A stretch of 64,000 nt of DNA from contig NZ_JAHCDA010000002.1 in NCBI RefSeq assembly GCF_018413645.1, positions 868,001 through 932,000 on the forward strand, read 5' to 3'. A program made the position numbers and the translations under genes. The notes beneath the pieces were generated by a model, which was given only the letters and a program-made list of their open reading frames with translations, ran no database searches and was not told the DNA's origin. Below, in pieces: positions 36,282 through 44,345 of the stretch. The stretch comes from Roseococcus pinisoli (GTDB taxonomy: Bacteria; Pseudomonadota; Alphaproteobacteria; Acetobacterales; Acetobacteraceae). Positions within the stretch are counted from its first letter, which is position 1. Every line of letters starts with the position of its first letter.

Positions 36282-37277
36282 TCAGCCGCGCGGCGACGGG
36301 ACCGCGACCCAAAGCACGTTGCCGCCGATCATCACCGGCTGCAGCCAGTCGGCGCCGCAATGATCGAACTGGATGGGACCGATCTGCTCGGAGGAGCAGT
36401 CGGGCGGTGGTTCGGCGAGGTGCGAGCCGAGCGCGAAGCGCGCGCCGGGCGGAACCGGCCCGACGGCAGACGCGGGCGCGGGCGGCGGTGCCGGCGCGGG
36501 CGTTGTCGGCGCCGCCGGAGGCCCAGATCCTCCGGTCGAGGCAGATTGCCGGGCCTGCCGGGCCGCGGCTTCGGACCGGGCGGCCGCGCGGTTGGCAGCA
36601 TCGGCAGCGGATTGTGCCGAGGCGGCGTCCGTCGCTGTAGAGGGCGATCCGGCCGGCGGCGGCGTCTCGTAGATCACCGTGGTCTGAGGCGGCGGCGGTA
36701 CCGGGGTCGCCATGGCGCCGGCGACGAGGCCGGCCGTCGCACCGACCGCGATGCCGCCGACGATCGCCGCGCCCACATCCCATCCCGACGACCCGACATA
36801 GGCCGGGTAAGGCACGGCGACGGGCACGGGTCGCGCCCAGCCGCCGGGCGGCGGTGGGGGTGGCGGCCGGCCGCCCTGGGCCGGGCGGACATTGCCGCTG
36901 TTCCGGACGTTCGCGTTGTTGATCGTGACCTGGTTGCCGCCGTGAATCTCATTCCGCTGGGCCATGTTCGCGTTGCGGGCTTCGGGCCTCTGGACCCCTT
37001 GTCCGCCGCCACCGGGGCGATGCGCCTGGCCCCCGGCAGGCCGTTGGATGCCCTGCCCACCGCCACCGGGTCGCTGGAAGTTGCCGCCGGCCGGACGCTG
37101 GAAACCGCCTCCACCCTCCGGCCGGTGAAGGCCGCCGCCCTGAAAGCCGCCGCCACCGCGGAACCCGCCCCCGTGGAAGCCCCCGCCGCCACCGAGATGC
37201 GCCTCGGCCAGCGAAGGCAGCGCCACCAGGCTGACGGCGAACAGTAGGCGGGATCGGAAGTCGTTCGAACGGCTCAT
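36282..37277 (-). CDS. Gly/Pro-rich exported protein
   Basis: 331 aa with signal peptide (LLFAVSLVALPSLAEA). Residues 28-105 are a Gly-rich repeat region (units like GGGGFQRPAGG, NFQRPGGGGQG, IQRPAGGQAHRPGGGGQG). An Asn-rich patch (NQVTINNANVRNSGN), a Pro run (GGRPPPPPPPGGW), a hydrophobic hairpin-like stretch (AAIVGGIAVGATAGLVAGAMA), an Ala-rich coiled segment and a conserved-looking C-terminal part (CSSEQIGPIQFDHCGADWLQPVMIGGNVLWV) follow. No catalytic motif. It overlaps the DUF2092 gene by ATGA. Confidence 0.75.
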   Translation of the reverse strand: MSRSNDFRSRLLFAVSLVALPSLAEAHLGGGGGFHGGGFRGGGGFQGGGLHRPEGGGGFQRPAGGNFQRPGGGGQGIQRPAGGQAHRPGGGGQGVQRPEARNANMAQRNEIHGGNQVTINNANVRNSGNVRPAQGGRPPPPPPPGGWARPVPVAVPYPAYVGSSGWDVGAAIVGGIAVGATAGLVAGAMATPVPPPPQTTVIYETPPPAGSPSTATDAASAQSAADAANRAAARSEAAARQARQSASTGGSGPPAAPTTPAPAPPPAPASAVGPVPPGARFALGSHLAEPPPDCSSEQIGPIQFDHCGADWLQPVMIGGNVLWVAVPSPRG

Positions 37278-38011
37278 GGCCCATCGGTCTCCGTGCGCGT
37301 CGCGAGCGGCAGGCGGCGGACATTGGGGGGTGGGACGAAGGTGAAGAGGCGGTCCTCGATCTGCGGCCCGAGGCGCCAGTCGTTGAAGCGCAGCAGCGTG
37401 CGGTAGCCGCCGCGCCGGATGACGGCCAGCAGCGGCAGCGCCTGCTCCGACTGCTCCACCCAGAGCTCCCAGGACACCTCGCCGCTCTGCAGAATGAGGT
37501 GTTCCGCCGGCCGGCCGGAGATGGTGAAGGAGGGTTCCACCTCACCGATCGTGCCCGGCGCCAGCCGCGAATGGGGATCGGCGACCAGCAAGTTGCCGGC
37601 CTCCAGCGGCACGCCCAGCCGGTCCGAGAGGAGGGTCAGCGCGCCATCGATGGTGGGGGGCGCTGCGGCCTGGGCATAGGCGTTGTCCAGCGGCGCGTGG
37701 ATCGTGACCTGCCTGCCATCGTAATAGATGTCGGCCACCACCGCGTCGCCGCGGATATCGGCGCGCAGGCGGTTCGGGCGACGGAGCGCGATGCCGACAT
37801 CGGACAGCAGCGTGACCGTGCGGCCATCCTCCATGCGCACCTCGCGCAGCACGCCGAGATCGACGGCGAGGCTGGGCGCGCGGGCCAGCGTGTCGGAGAG
37901 GCGGCGCAGCAGCGCATCCGCTTCGGGGCGAAGGGTGTCAGGCGCGGCCGAGGCCGGAGCTGCGGCCAGGGCGGAAAGCAGCAGGCCGAGACCGCGGCGC
38001 GAGATGTCCAT
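37274..38011 (-). CDS. DUF2092 exported protein
   Basis: 245 aa; the RR-containing signal is ISRRGLGLLLSALAAAPASAA. DUF2092 features are LRPEADALLRRLSDTLARAPSLAVDL, RRPNRLRADIRGDAVVADIYYDGRQVTIHAPLDNAYA and HLILQSGEVSWELWVEQ, with a LolA/LolB-like beta-rich pattern. It is the first gene of the long minus-strand operon. The fold suggests periplasmic lipid or hydrophobic-ligand binding, but no function is established. Confidence 0.8.
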   Translation of the reverse strand: MDISRRGLGLLLSALAAAPASAAPDTLRPEADALLRRLSDTLARAPSLAVDLGVLREVRMEDGRTVTLLSDVGIALRRPNRLRADIRGDAVVADIYYDGRQVTIHAPLDNAYAQAAAPPTIDGALTLLSDRLGVPLEAGNLLVADPHSRLAPGTIGEVEPSFTISGRPAEHLILQSGEVSWELWVEQSEQALPLLAVIRRGGYRTLLRFNDWRLGPQIEDRLFTFVPPPNVRRLPLATRTETDGP

Positions 38012-38195
38012 CTCAGCGCGCCCTCGAGCCCGGTAAGGTGTATCCCGCGATTTCCATTGGACTGCCTCCCTCGGCGACGAGGCGAGCCTAGGGCCTCCGC
38101 CTGGCGGATGAGGATCAGCCCAACACCTGAGGAGGCAGGGGGAATTCCTGGCCGGGCGTGATCGAAGTCAGCGCCCTGGAGAACAGGTCCCGCGC

Positions 38196-39578
38196 CTAGA
38201 CGATCTCCGAATAGGACAGGGGCGCCACGCCCTGCAGCGCGGCCGCGATGGAATGGAGCGCGTGGCGCAGCGCCTCCCGCGTGGGCGCGGCGCCGAGAGC
38301 CAGCCGCACCGCCTCCGGCGCCGGGGCCGGCCCCACGGAGAAGGCGTCGCTCGGCACCACGGCGAGGCCCCGCTCCCGGCGCAGATGGGCGATGAAGTCG
38401 CGCCGATCCCAGGGCGCCGGCAGGCGGAGCCAGAGATGCAGCCCCTCCGGATGCGCCTGGACCAGCGACGCCGGCAGGATTCCGCGCGCCAGGCTTTGCC
38501 GCGCCGTGGCCTCGGCACGGATGCTGCCGAGGATGGCGCCGGACGTCCCGTCCTCATGCCAGCTGGTCACGAGGCCGGTGAGCAGCGGCGAGGCCATCAG
38601 GACATTCGCGCGCAGCGCCGTCGCGATCCGGCCCGCCATCGCGACGTCCGGTGCCGTCACATAGGCCAACCGCAAGGCGGGCGAGAGCACCTTGGAAAGC
38701 GTCGCGATGTGGAGGGCCCGCTCGGGCACGAAATGCGCGAGCGCGGGGATCGGGTCGGTCGGCAGCAGACCATAGGCATCGTCCTCGATGAGCATGAGCC
38801 CCTGCTCGCGAAGGATCGAGGCGATCGCCTGCCGGCGCTCCACCGGCATGGTGATCGCGGCGGGGTTGTGCATCGTGGGCACGCAGTAGAGCGCCTTGGG
38901 CCGGTGGTCGCGGCAGGCGGCGGCCAGCGCCTCGGGGTCCAAGCCATGCTCGTCGGAGGGAAGTCCCAGCAGCCGCAGCCCGCGCTGCCCTGCCGCGCTG
39001 CGCAGGCCCGGATAGGTGAGTTGGTCGGCGAGGATGAGCTCGCCCGGCTCCGCCAGCAGCCCGAGCGTGGCCAGCAAGGCCGGCTGGGCGCCCGGGGAGA
39101 GCACGAGGCGCGCCGGATCGACCTCCCCCAGGCTCGGCCGGACCCAGGCGGCGCCCGCGGCGCGCTCCTCCAGCGTGCCGGCCCCACTGCGATAGGTAAG
39201 CAGCGTCGAGGGATCCGCCTGGCCGATGACACGGGCGAAGTCGCGCTGGAGCCGCCCCCGGAGATCGGCCGGCACGGGCGGAAGGTTCATCGCGAGATCG
39301 ACGGGCCCGGCCTCCTGCGGCCGGGAAAGCGGCGCCGCGGACCGGACGAAGGTTCCCCGGCCGACCGTTGCCTCGAGGAGGCCGCGGCGCCGCGCCTCGG
39401 CATAGGCGCGCGTAATGGTCGTGAGGTCGACCCCCAGCGCCTCGGCCAGCGCGCGATGGGTGGGCAGGCGGTCGCCGGGACGGAGCGCGCCCTCGGCGAT
39501 GGCGGCGGCCATGGCGTCGACGACCGCGAGGTAGATGGGGCCGCCCCTTCCGGCGATGTCGGGCATCCATACGGACAT
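38196..39578 (-). CDS. MocR-type (GntR-aminotransferase) transcriptional regulator 1
   Basis: 460 aa from ATG 39578 (upstream ATGs at 39641 and 39617 would lie inside the operator repeats). An N-terminal GntR winged helix (GDRLPTHRALAEALGVDLTTITRAYAEARRRGLLEATVGRGTF) is joined to a fold-type-I aminotransferase domain with PLP lysine K296 (HIATLSKVLSPALRLAY). It is divergent from the DUF983 gene, with striking repeats between. It probably senses PLP or an amine; target likely itself and DUF983. Confidence 0.9.
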   Translation of the reverse strand: MSVWMPDIAGRGGPIYLAVVDAMAAAIAEGALRPGDRLPTHRALAEALGVDLTTITRAYAEARRRGLLEATVGRGTFVRSAAPLSRPQEAGPVDLAMNLPPVPADLRGRLQRDFARVIGQADPSTLLTYRSGAGTLEERAAGAAWVRPSLGEVDPARLVLSPGAQPALLATLGLLAEPGELILADQLTYPGLRSAAGQRGLRLLGLPSDEHGLDPEALAAACRDHRPKALYCVPTMHNPAAITMPVERRQAIASILREQGLMLIEDDAYGLLPTDPIPALAHFVPERALHIATLSKVLSPALRLAYVTAPDVAMAGRIATALRANVLMASPLLTGLVTSWHEDGTSGAILGSIRAEATARQSLARGILPASLVQAHPEGLHLWLRLPAPWDRRDFIAHLRRERGLAVVPSDAFSVGPAPAPEAVRLALGAAPTREALRHALHSIAAALQGVAPLSYSEIV

Positions 39579-39598
39579 CTTGCGTATCTGCCTTACAA

Positions 39599-39613
39599 TC
39601 CATATAATATGGA
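39599..39613. promoter_or_regulatory. 15-bp palindrome in MocR1/DUF983 intergenic region
   Basis: TCCATAT, A, ATATGGA is a perfect palindrome on an odd centre, in a strongly AT-rich stretch just upstream of MocR1. It is a candidate promoter/operator element. Confidence 0.5.
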
Positions 39614-39654
39614 ACATACAGTGTGATTGTATGTAGAACAACTCACATTGTATG
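39614..39654. promoter_or_regulatory. Candidate MocR operator: inverted plus direct repeats
   Basis: ACATACA/TGTATGT form a perfect 7-bp inverted repeat with a 7-bp spacer (39614-39634). Its right arm is part of ATTGTATG (39626-39633), which recurs as ATTGTATG at 39647-39654, exactly 21 bp (two helical turns) away. MocR regulators commonly bind direct repeats, so this is the probable binding region for the flanking regulator. Confidence 0.6.
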
Positions 39655-39672
39655 GCAATACGGAGAAGAGCG

Positions 39673-40092
39673 ATGAGCGGAAATTCTCAGATCTGGCTCG
39701 GCATGAAGCGTGGTCTCGCCTTGCGTTGCCCGCATTGCGGCAAGGGCCATCTGTTCCGCGGCTTCCTGAAGGTGCGCGAGACCTGCGAGGTCTGCGGACA
39801 CGACAATTCCATCTATCCCGCCGACGATGCCCCTCCCTATTTGACGCTCATGGTGGTGGGGCACGTGGTCGTGCCGCTGGTCTTCTGGTCGGACCGTGTC
39901 TGGGAGCCCCCGATGTGGGTCCAGTTCGCGATCTGGCTGCCCTTGATCACCGCCATCACCGTCGCGACGCTGCCCTACATGAAGGGCGCCGTGATCGGCA
40001 TCGCCTGGGCGACCGGCGTCACCCGCGGCAGCGTGGCGGGGCCGCTGAGCCGGCCCGAAGAGGCCGCTCCTCCCCGCGCCGAACGCCCATAG
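39673..40092 (+). CDS. DUF983 family zinc-ribbon membrane protein
   Basis: 139 aa from ATG 39673, preceded by GGAGAAGAG (the ATG at 39652 lacks such a site). Two Cys pairs, CPHC (LRCPHCGKGHLF) and CEVC (TCEVCGHD), form a zinc ribbon. Two membrane helices follow (YLTLMVVGHVVVPLVFW, FAIWLPLITAITVATLPYMKGAVIG). It is divergent from MocR1 and convergent with TetR. Function of DUF983 unknown. Confidence 0.85.
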   Translation: MSGNSQIWLGMKRGLALRCPHCGKGHLFRGFLKVRETCEVCGHDNSIYPADDAPPYLTLMVVGHVVVPLVFWSDRVWEPPMWVQFAIWLPLITAITVATLPYMKGAVIGIAWATGVTRGSVAGPLSRPEEAAPPRAERP

Positions 40093-40095
40093 GCT

Positions 40096-40698
40096 TCAGC
40101 GCGCCGGCTGGCCCTCCCCGGGACCGACCGGCACTTCCGGCGATGGCGAAGCGAGCCATTGCCGCTTCGTGGCGGCCAGCAGCCTGTCGGACAGCTCCGG
40201 GTCGTCCACCGCGCGGGCCAGCAGCAGGGCGCCGACCAGGGACGCCGCCGCGGCCAGCCTCTCCTCCTCCGTCGTCTCGGCTTCCCCCCGGTGCGAAGCC
40301 AGCTTCGTGCCGACAGAATCCAGGAAGCCCCGCACCCCACCCGTGAAGCTGCTTCGCACGGCCGACGCCCCCCGGGGCATGTCGGCGCAGAGCGCGGCGA
40401 TGCCGCAGCCCTGGCCAATGGCATCCCGGTGCCGCGGCGACAGGTAGTGGTCCAGGAAGGCGGCGAAGTCCTTCCCCTCATGCGTCTCGCGGCTGCGGCG
40501 GAAGGTGGCGGCCAGCGCCTCGACCGCGAGCTGCTCCTTCGAGCCGAACTGGCTGTAGAGGCTGCCATGGGTCAGACCCGCGGCCTCGGCCAGGGCGTCC
40601 ACGCCGGTCCCCGCAATGCCGCGCTCCCGGAAAAGCCGCCCGGCTTCCGACAGGATGCGCGCGCGGTTCTCCGCCGCCTTCTCCTTCGACACCCTCAT
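40096..40698 (-). CDS. TetR/AcrR family transcriptional regulator
   Basis: 200 aa from ATG 40698 (an upstream ATG at 40725 is less likely). The N-terminal HTH is RILSEAGRLFRERGIAGTGVDALAEAAGLTHGSLYSQFGSKEQL, followed by a helical ligand domain containing QGCGIAALCADMPRG. It is divergent from a thiolase/ketopantoate-reductase pair, with repeated operator-like sequences between, so it most likely represses those genes and itself. Ligand unknown. Confidence 0.88.
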   Translation of the reverse strand: MRVSKEKAAENRARILSEAGRLFRERGIAGTGVDALAEAAGLTHGSLYSQFGSKEQLAVEALAATFRRSRETHEGKDFAAFLDHYLSPRHRDAIGQGCGIAALCADMPRGASAVRSSFTGGVRGFLDSVGTKLASHRGEAETTEEERLAAAASLVGALLLARAVDDPELSDRLLAATKRQWLASPSPEVPVGPGEGQPAR

Positions 40699-40727
40699 TT
40701 CCGTTCCTTTCTTCGGCCTTGACAATT

Positions 40728-40777
40728 TTCATAACGCTCGCAATCAATAAAGTAATTCATAGCGGTCGCCATCAATA
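40728..40777. promoter_or_regulatory. Two 22-bp direct repeats between TetR and thiolase
   Basis: The sequence at 40728-40749 recurs at 40756-40777 with 19 of 22 positions identical, starts spaced 28 bp apart. Each begins TTCATA, has CG-TCGC in the middle and ends ATCAATA; the second contains the near-palindrome ATAGCG-GT-CGCCAT. These are probable TetR operators. Confidence 0.55.
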
Positions 40778-40778
40778 T

Positions 40779-40794
40779 ATGACCGGGAGGTCAT
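40779..40794. promoter_or_regulatory. Inverted repeat over the thiolase ribosome-binding site
   Basis: ATGACC, GGGA, GGTCAT is a perfect 6-4-6 inverted repeat ending one base before the thiolase ATG and covering the GGGAGG ribosome-binding site. It could act as an operator or, in RNA, as a hairpin hiding the start. Confidence 0.5.
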
Positions 40795-40795
40795 C

Positions 40796-41959
40796 ATGGT
40801 TGAAGATGCCATCGTCGTCGCCAGCGCGGTTCGCACCCCGCTCGGCCGTTTCCAGGGCGGGCTGACACATGTCCGTGCCCCGGAGCTCGGCGCGGCCGCC
40901 ATCCGCGCCGCCGTCGAACGTGCCGGGCTTTCGCCGGACGCCGTCGACGAGGTGCTGATGGGATGCGTGCTGCCCGCCGGCCTCCGCCAGGCCCCTGCCC
41001 GCCAGGCGGCGCGCGCCGCCGGCCTGCCCGACGGCACCGGCGCCACCACCGTCAACAAGGTCTGCGGCTCGGGCATGAAGGCGGTCATGCTCGGCCACGA
41101 CCTGCTGCGGTCCGGCTCGGCCGGGATCGTCGTGGCGGGCGGCATGGAGAGCATGTCCGGCGCGCCCTACCTGCTCGACAAGGCGCGCGGCGGCTATCGC
41201 GCCGGCCATGCCACGATCTACGACCACATGGTCCTCGACGGGCTGGAGGACGCCTATGACACCGGGCGCTCCATGGGCAGCTACGGCGAGGCGACGGCCG
41301 AGCGCTACCAGTTCTCCCGCGCGCAGCAGGACGCCTATGCCATCGAGACGCTGCGCCGCGCCAAGGAGGCGGTGACCGGCGGCGCCTTCGCGAGCCAGGT
41401 CGTCCCCGTGGGCGAGGTCGCGCTGGACGAGATACCGCTGAAGCTCTCGCCCGAGCGCATCCCGACGCTGAAGCCCGCCTTCGCGAAGGACGGCACCCTC
41501 ACCGCCGCGAGCAGCAGCGCCAATGCCGACGGTGCGGCGGCGCTGGTCCTGACCACGCGCTCGCAGGCGGAAAAGCTAGGCCTGCCCGTGCTTGCCACCC
41601 TCCTTGGCCATGCGACGCACAGCCAGGCGCCGGAATGGTTCACCACCGCGCCCGCTCCCGCCATCCGCAAGCTTCTGGACCGGGTGGGCTGGGAAACCGG
41701 CGAGGTGGACCTTTTCGAGATCAACGAGGCCTTCGCCGTCGTCACCATGGCCGCGATGCACGACCTCGGCCTGCCGCACGAGAAGGTGAACGTCCATGGC
41801 GGTGCCTGCGCGCTGGGCCATCCGATCGGCGCGACGGGCGCGCGCCTCATCGTGACCCTGCTGCACGCGCTGCAGGAGCGCGGGGCCCGAAAGGGCGTGG
41901 CGGCGCTTTGCATCGGCGGCGGCGAGGCCACGGCCGTCGCCCTGGAGGTGGTGAACTGA
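40796..41959 (+). CDS. Thiolase (acetyl-CoA C-acetyltransferase family)
   Basis: 387 aa. The nucleophile is C90 (VNKVCGSGMKAV). NEAFAV and the His in CALGHPIGATGARLI are intact, as is the second Cys in LCIGGGEA. Length and motifs match biosynthetic/degradative thiolases that condense or cleave acyl-CoA. A reductase-like gene follows one base after the stop, and a TetR gene lies divergent. Which acyl-CoA is used cannot be told. Confidence 0.93.
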   Translation: MVEDAIVVASAVRTPLGRFQGGLTHVRAPELGAAAIRAAVERAGLSPDAVDEVLMGCVLPAGLRQAPARQAARAAGLPDGTGATTVNKVCGSGMKAVMLGHDLLRSGSAGIVVAGGMESMSGAPYLLDKARGGYRAGHATIYDHMVLDGLEDAYDTGRSMGSYGEATAERYQFSRAQQDAYAIETLRRAKEAVTGGAFASQVVPVGEVALDEIPLKLSPERIPTLKPAFAKDGTLTAASSSANADGAAALVLTTRSQAEKLGLPVLATLLGHATHSQAPEWFTTAPAPAIRKLLDRVGWETGEVDLFEINEAFAVVTMAAMHDLGLPHEKVNVHGGACALGHPIGATGARLIVTLLHALQERGARKGVAALCIGGGEATAVALEVVN

Positions 41960-41960
41960 C

Positions 41961-42884
41961 ATGCGCATCCTGATTCTCGGCGCCGGCGCGATCGGCGGCT
42001 ATTACGGCCTGCAGCTGGCAAAGGCCGGTGCGGACGTGACCTTCCTCGTGCGCCCGAAGCGCGCCGAGATCCTCGCGCGCGAAGGGCTCGTGGTGCACAG
42101 TCGCGGCGAGGTGCTGCAGCACGAGGCCAGGACCGTCCTGGCCGGCGAATTGCGCGAGCCCTACGATCTCGTCTTCCTGACCTGCAAGGCCTTCGACCTC
42201 GACAGCGCGATCGAGGCCATCGCCCCCGCCATCGGCGAGAGCACCGCTCTCCTCCCGATCCTCAACGGCATGGCGCATTTCGATGTGCTGGATGCGCGTT
42301 TCGGCGCGGAACGGGTGCTGGGCGGCGTCTGCTACATCGCGACCATGCTCGCCGCCGACGGCGGCATTCGCCATACGAGCCCCTCCGACACCATCCTCTT
42401 CGGCCGCCGCGACGGCGCGCCCTCGCCCCAGTCCACGCAACTGGCCGAGGCCTTCGCGCGGACCAAGGTGAATGCCACCGCCACGCCCGAGATCGTGCCG
42501 GCACTCTGGGAGAAATGGGCGATGATCGCGGCCGGCGCGGGCCTCACCTCCCTCATGCGCGGGACGGTCGGCGAGATCATGACGACCTCCACCGGGCCCG
42601 CCACCACCGAGGGCATCATGGCGGAAACCCTGGCCATCGTGAGCGCCCTGGGCCATCCCCCGCGCCAGCCGGCCCGCGACCAGATGCGCAAGCAGCTCAC
42701 CGATCCGGCCTCACGCTGGGCCGCCTCGATGATGCGCGACATCGAGCAGAATGCGCCCAGGCTCGAGGTGGATCACATCATCGGTGACCTGCTGCGCCGC
42801 GGCGCCGAGGCGGGCGTCCAGGCGCCCATCCTCGCGGCCGCCAACGCCCATCTCCAGCTCTACAACGCCCGCCGCGCCGGCTAG
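41961..42884 (+). CDS. Ketopantoate reductase family protein (2-dehydropantoate 2-reductase-like)
   Basis: 307 aa. NAD(P) motif is GAGAIGGYYG (7-16); the ApbA/PanE signatures include LTCKAFDLDSAIEAIAP, LPILNGMAHFDVLDARFG and the catalytic Lys region in WEKWAMIAAGAGLTSLMRGTVGEI. It is preceded by the thiolase at a one-base gap and convergent with MocR2. Many family members outside the pan pathway reduce other 2-keto acids, so panE is not assigned. Confidence 0.87.
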   Translation: MRILILGAGAIGGYYGLQLAKAGADVTFLVRPKRAEILAREGLVVHSRGEVLQHEARTVLAGELREPYDLVFLTCKAFDLDSAIEAIAPAIGESTALLPILNGMAHFDVLDARFGAERVLGGVCYIATMLAADGGIRHTSPSDTILFGRRDGAPSPQSTQLAEAFARTKVNATATPEIVPALWEKWAMIAAGAGLTSLMRGTVGEIMTTSTGPATTEGIMAETLAIVSALGHPPRQPARDQMRKQLTDPASRWAASMMRDIEQNAPRLEVDHIIGDLLRRGAEAGVQAPILAAANAHLQLYNARRAG

Positions 42885-42895
42885 CCGGCGACGTC

Positions 42896-44266
42896 TCAGG
42901 CGCGAAGCGCCACCGGCGGGGGACGCCCCCCCGCCAGGTCGGCTAGGCGACGGCAGGCCTCCTCCAGCTCGGATAGGCCGAAATCGCCGCCCAGGCAGAC
43001 CCGGACGGCACCGGGCTGCCCGCCCCGCCCAACGTTGAAGGCGCCGGATTCCGCGAGGCGGATGCCGATCACCGAAGACGCCGCAACGAAGGTATCCGGC
43101 GTCCATGCGTCGGGCAGCGGCACCCAGGCGTGCCAGCTCCTCGGATGGAGGGCGGCGCCAAAGCGGCCGAAATGCCGGTCGGCCATGGCGGCGCGGCGCG
43201 CGCATTCCTCGCGCTGCAGCCCGACGATCCGGTCGATAGAGCCGCTGGAGATCAGCTCCGTCGCCACCGCCGGGATCAGCGGCGTGGTCATGCCGACGGA
43301 CATCCGGATGCCCGCCGCCAGGCGCTCGAGCAGCTCCTTCGGACCCGCCACATAGGCCACCTTGGCGCCCGGGCCGACGACCTTGCTGAGGCTGGAGACG
43401 AAGAGCGTGCGCTCCGGCGCCAGGCTGCGGATGGAGGGCAGCCGATCCTCCAGCAAGGGACCGTAGAGGTCGCTCTCGACGATCACCGCGTCGCAGGCGC
43501 GCGCCGCGCGAACCAGGGCCTGCCGGCCGGCCAGATCCATGGTGGCATTGGTGGGGTTGGCGAGGTTGGGCGTCACGACGAGCATGCGCAGGTCCTGGCC
43601 ACGGACGAAGTCCTCCAGCCTGTCCGTGTCCAGCTGCCAGCCGGTGGCGGGCAGCGGCAGCAGCCGCCGATCGGACAGGGCGGCCACCATGCGGAAGCTG
43701 GGATCGGTCAGCGCCTCCGTGCCGATGGCCTCGCCCGGGCGGGTCAGCGAGGCGATGACGACGAGCAGCGCGTGCTGGCTGCCGCCGCAGACCGCGACCT
43801 CGGCGGCCTCCGCCACCTCGCCCACCCGTCGCAGCCAGGCGGCGCCGGCGGCACGATCCTCGTCCGTGCCCAGGGCCGGAACCGCCGAAAAGGCGCCGAA
43901 TCCGCCGAGTCGCGAGACGGCGCGCCGCATCGCTTCCGCCAGCCCGGCATCGTCCGGGGCGATCGGGATGAGGTGCGAGGAGAGATCGCGGACCGTGCCA
44001 GGCTTCCGCCGCTTCTGCACGGCCGACGTTCCCAGGGCGGTGACGAAGGTCCCGCGGCCGGGGACCGCCTGCAGCAGTCCCAGCCGCTGCGCTTCCGCGT
44101 AGCCCTTGGTCACGGTGGCCAGCGAAACGCCGGTCCGGTCGGCGACCTCTCGATGGGTGGGCAGCCGGTCGCCGTCGCGGAGCGTGCCGTCGCGCAGGGC
44201 CGCGGCAATGGCGTCGCTGATGTCGAGATACCGCGCGCGGCGGCCGGAGAAGGTGATGTCGAACAT
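42896..44266 (-). CDS. MocR-type transcriptional regulator 2
   Basis: 456 aa from ATG 44266 (an ATG at 44299 lies inside the repeat region). The GntR winged helix is ISDAIAAALRDGTLRDGDRLPTHREVADRTGVSLATVTKGYAEAQRLGLLQAVPGRGTFV. The aminotransferase domain has the PLP lysine in FVSSLSKVVGPGAKVAYV. It is divergent from the BtpA-kinase-binding-protein-oxidoreductase cluster, which it probably controls. It is a second MocR gene within 5 kb of the first; the two are diverged paralogues. Confidence 0.9.
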   Translation of the reverse strand: MFDITFSGRRARYLDISDAIAAALRDGTLRDGDRLPTHREVADRTGVSLATVTKGYAEAQRLGLLQAVPGRGTFVTALGTSAVQKRRKPGTVRDLSSHLIPIAPDDAGLAEAMRRAVSRLGGFGAFSAVPALGTDEDRAAGAAWLRRVGEVAEAAEVAVCGGSQHALLVVIASLTRPGEAIGTEALTDPSFRMVAALSDRRLLPLPATGWQLDTDRLEDFVRGQDLRMLVVTPNLANPTNATMDLAGRQALVRAARACDAVIVESDLYGPLLEDRLPSIRSLAPERTLFVSSLSKVVGPGAKVAYVAGPKELLERLAAGIRMSVGMTTPLIPAVATELISSGSIDRIVGLQREECARRAAMADRHFGRFGAALHPRSWHAWVPLPDAWTPDTFVAASSVIGIRLAESGAFNVGRGGQPGAVRVCLGGDFGLSELEEACRRLADLAGGRPPPVALRA

Positions 44267-44268
44267 AA

Positions 44269-44305
44269 TGTCATAGGACAATATAGTGAATTGACTCACT
44301 TGTCA
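44269..44305. promoter_or_regulatory. Operator-like repeats between MocR2 and BtpA gene
   Basis: TGTC-ATAG-GACA (44269-44280) and AGTGA-ATTGAC-TCACT (44285-44300) are perfect short inverted repeats. TGTCAT occurs at 44269 and again at 44301 with 32-bp spacing. The whole segment is AT-rich and directly upstream of both divergent genes, so it probably holds the MocR2 binding sites and promoter. Confidence 0.5.
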
Positions 44306-44345
44306 TGCCTATTCTAGCTTCCGCCGCGTTATTCATGGGGTTCCG

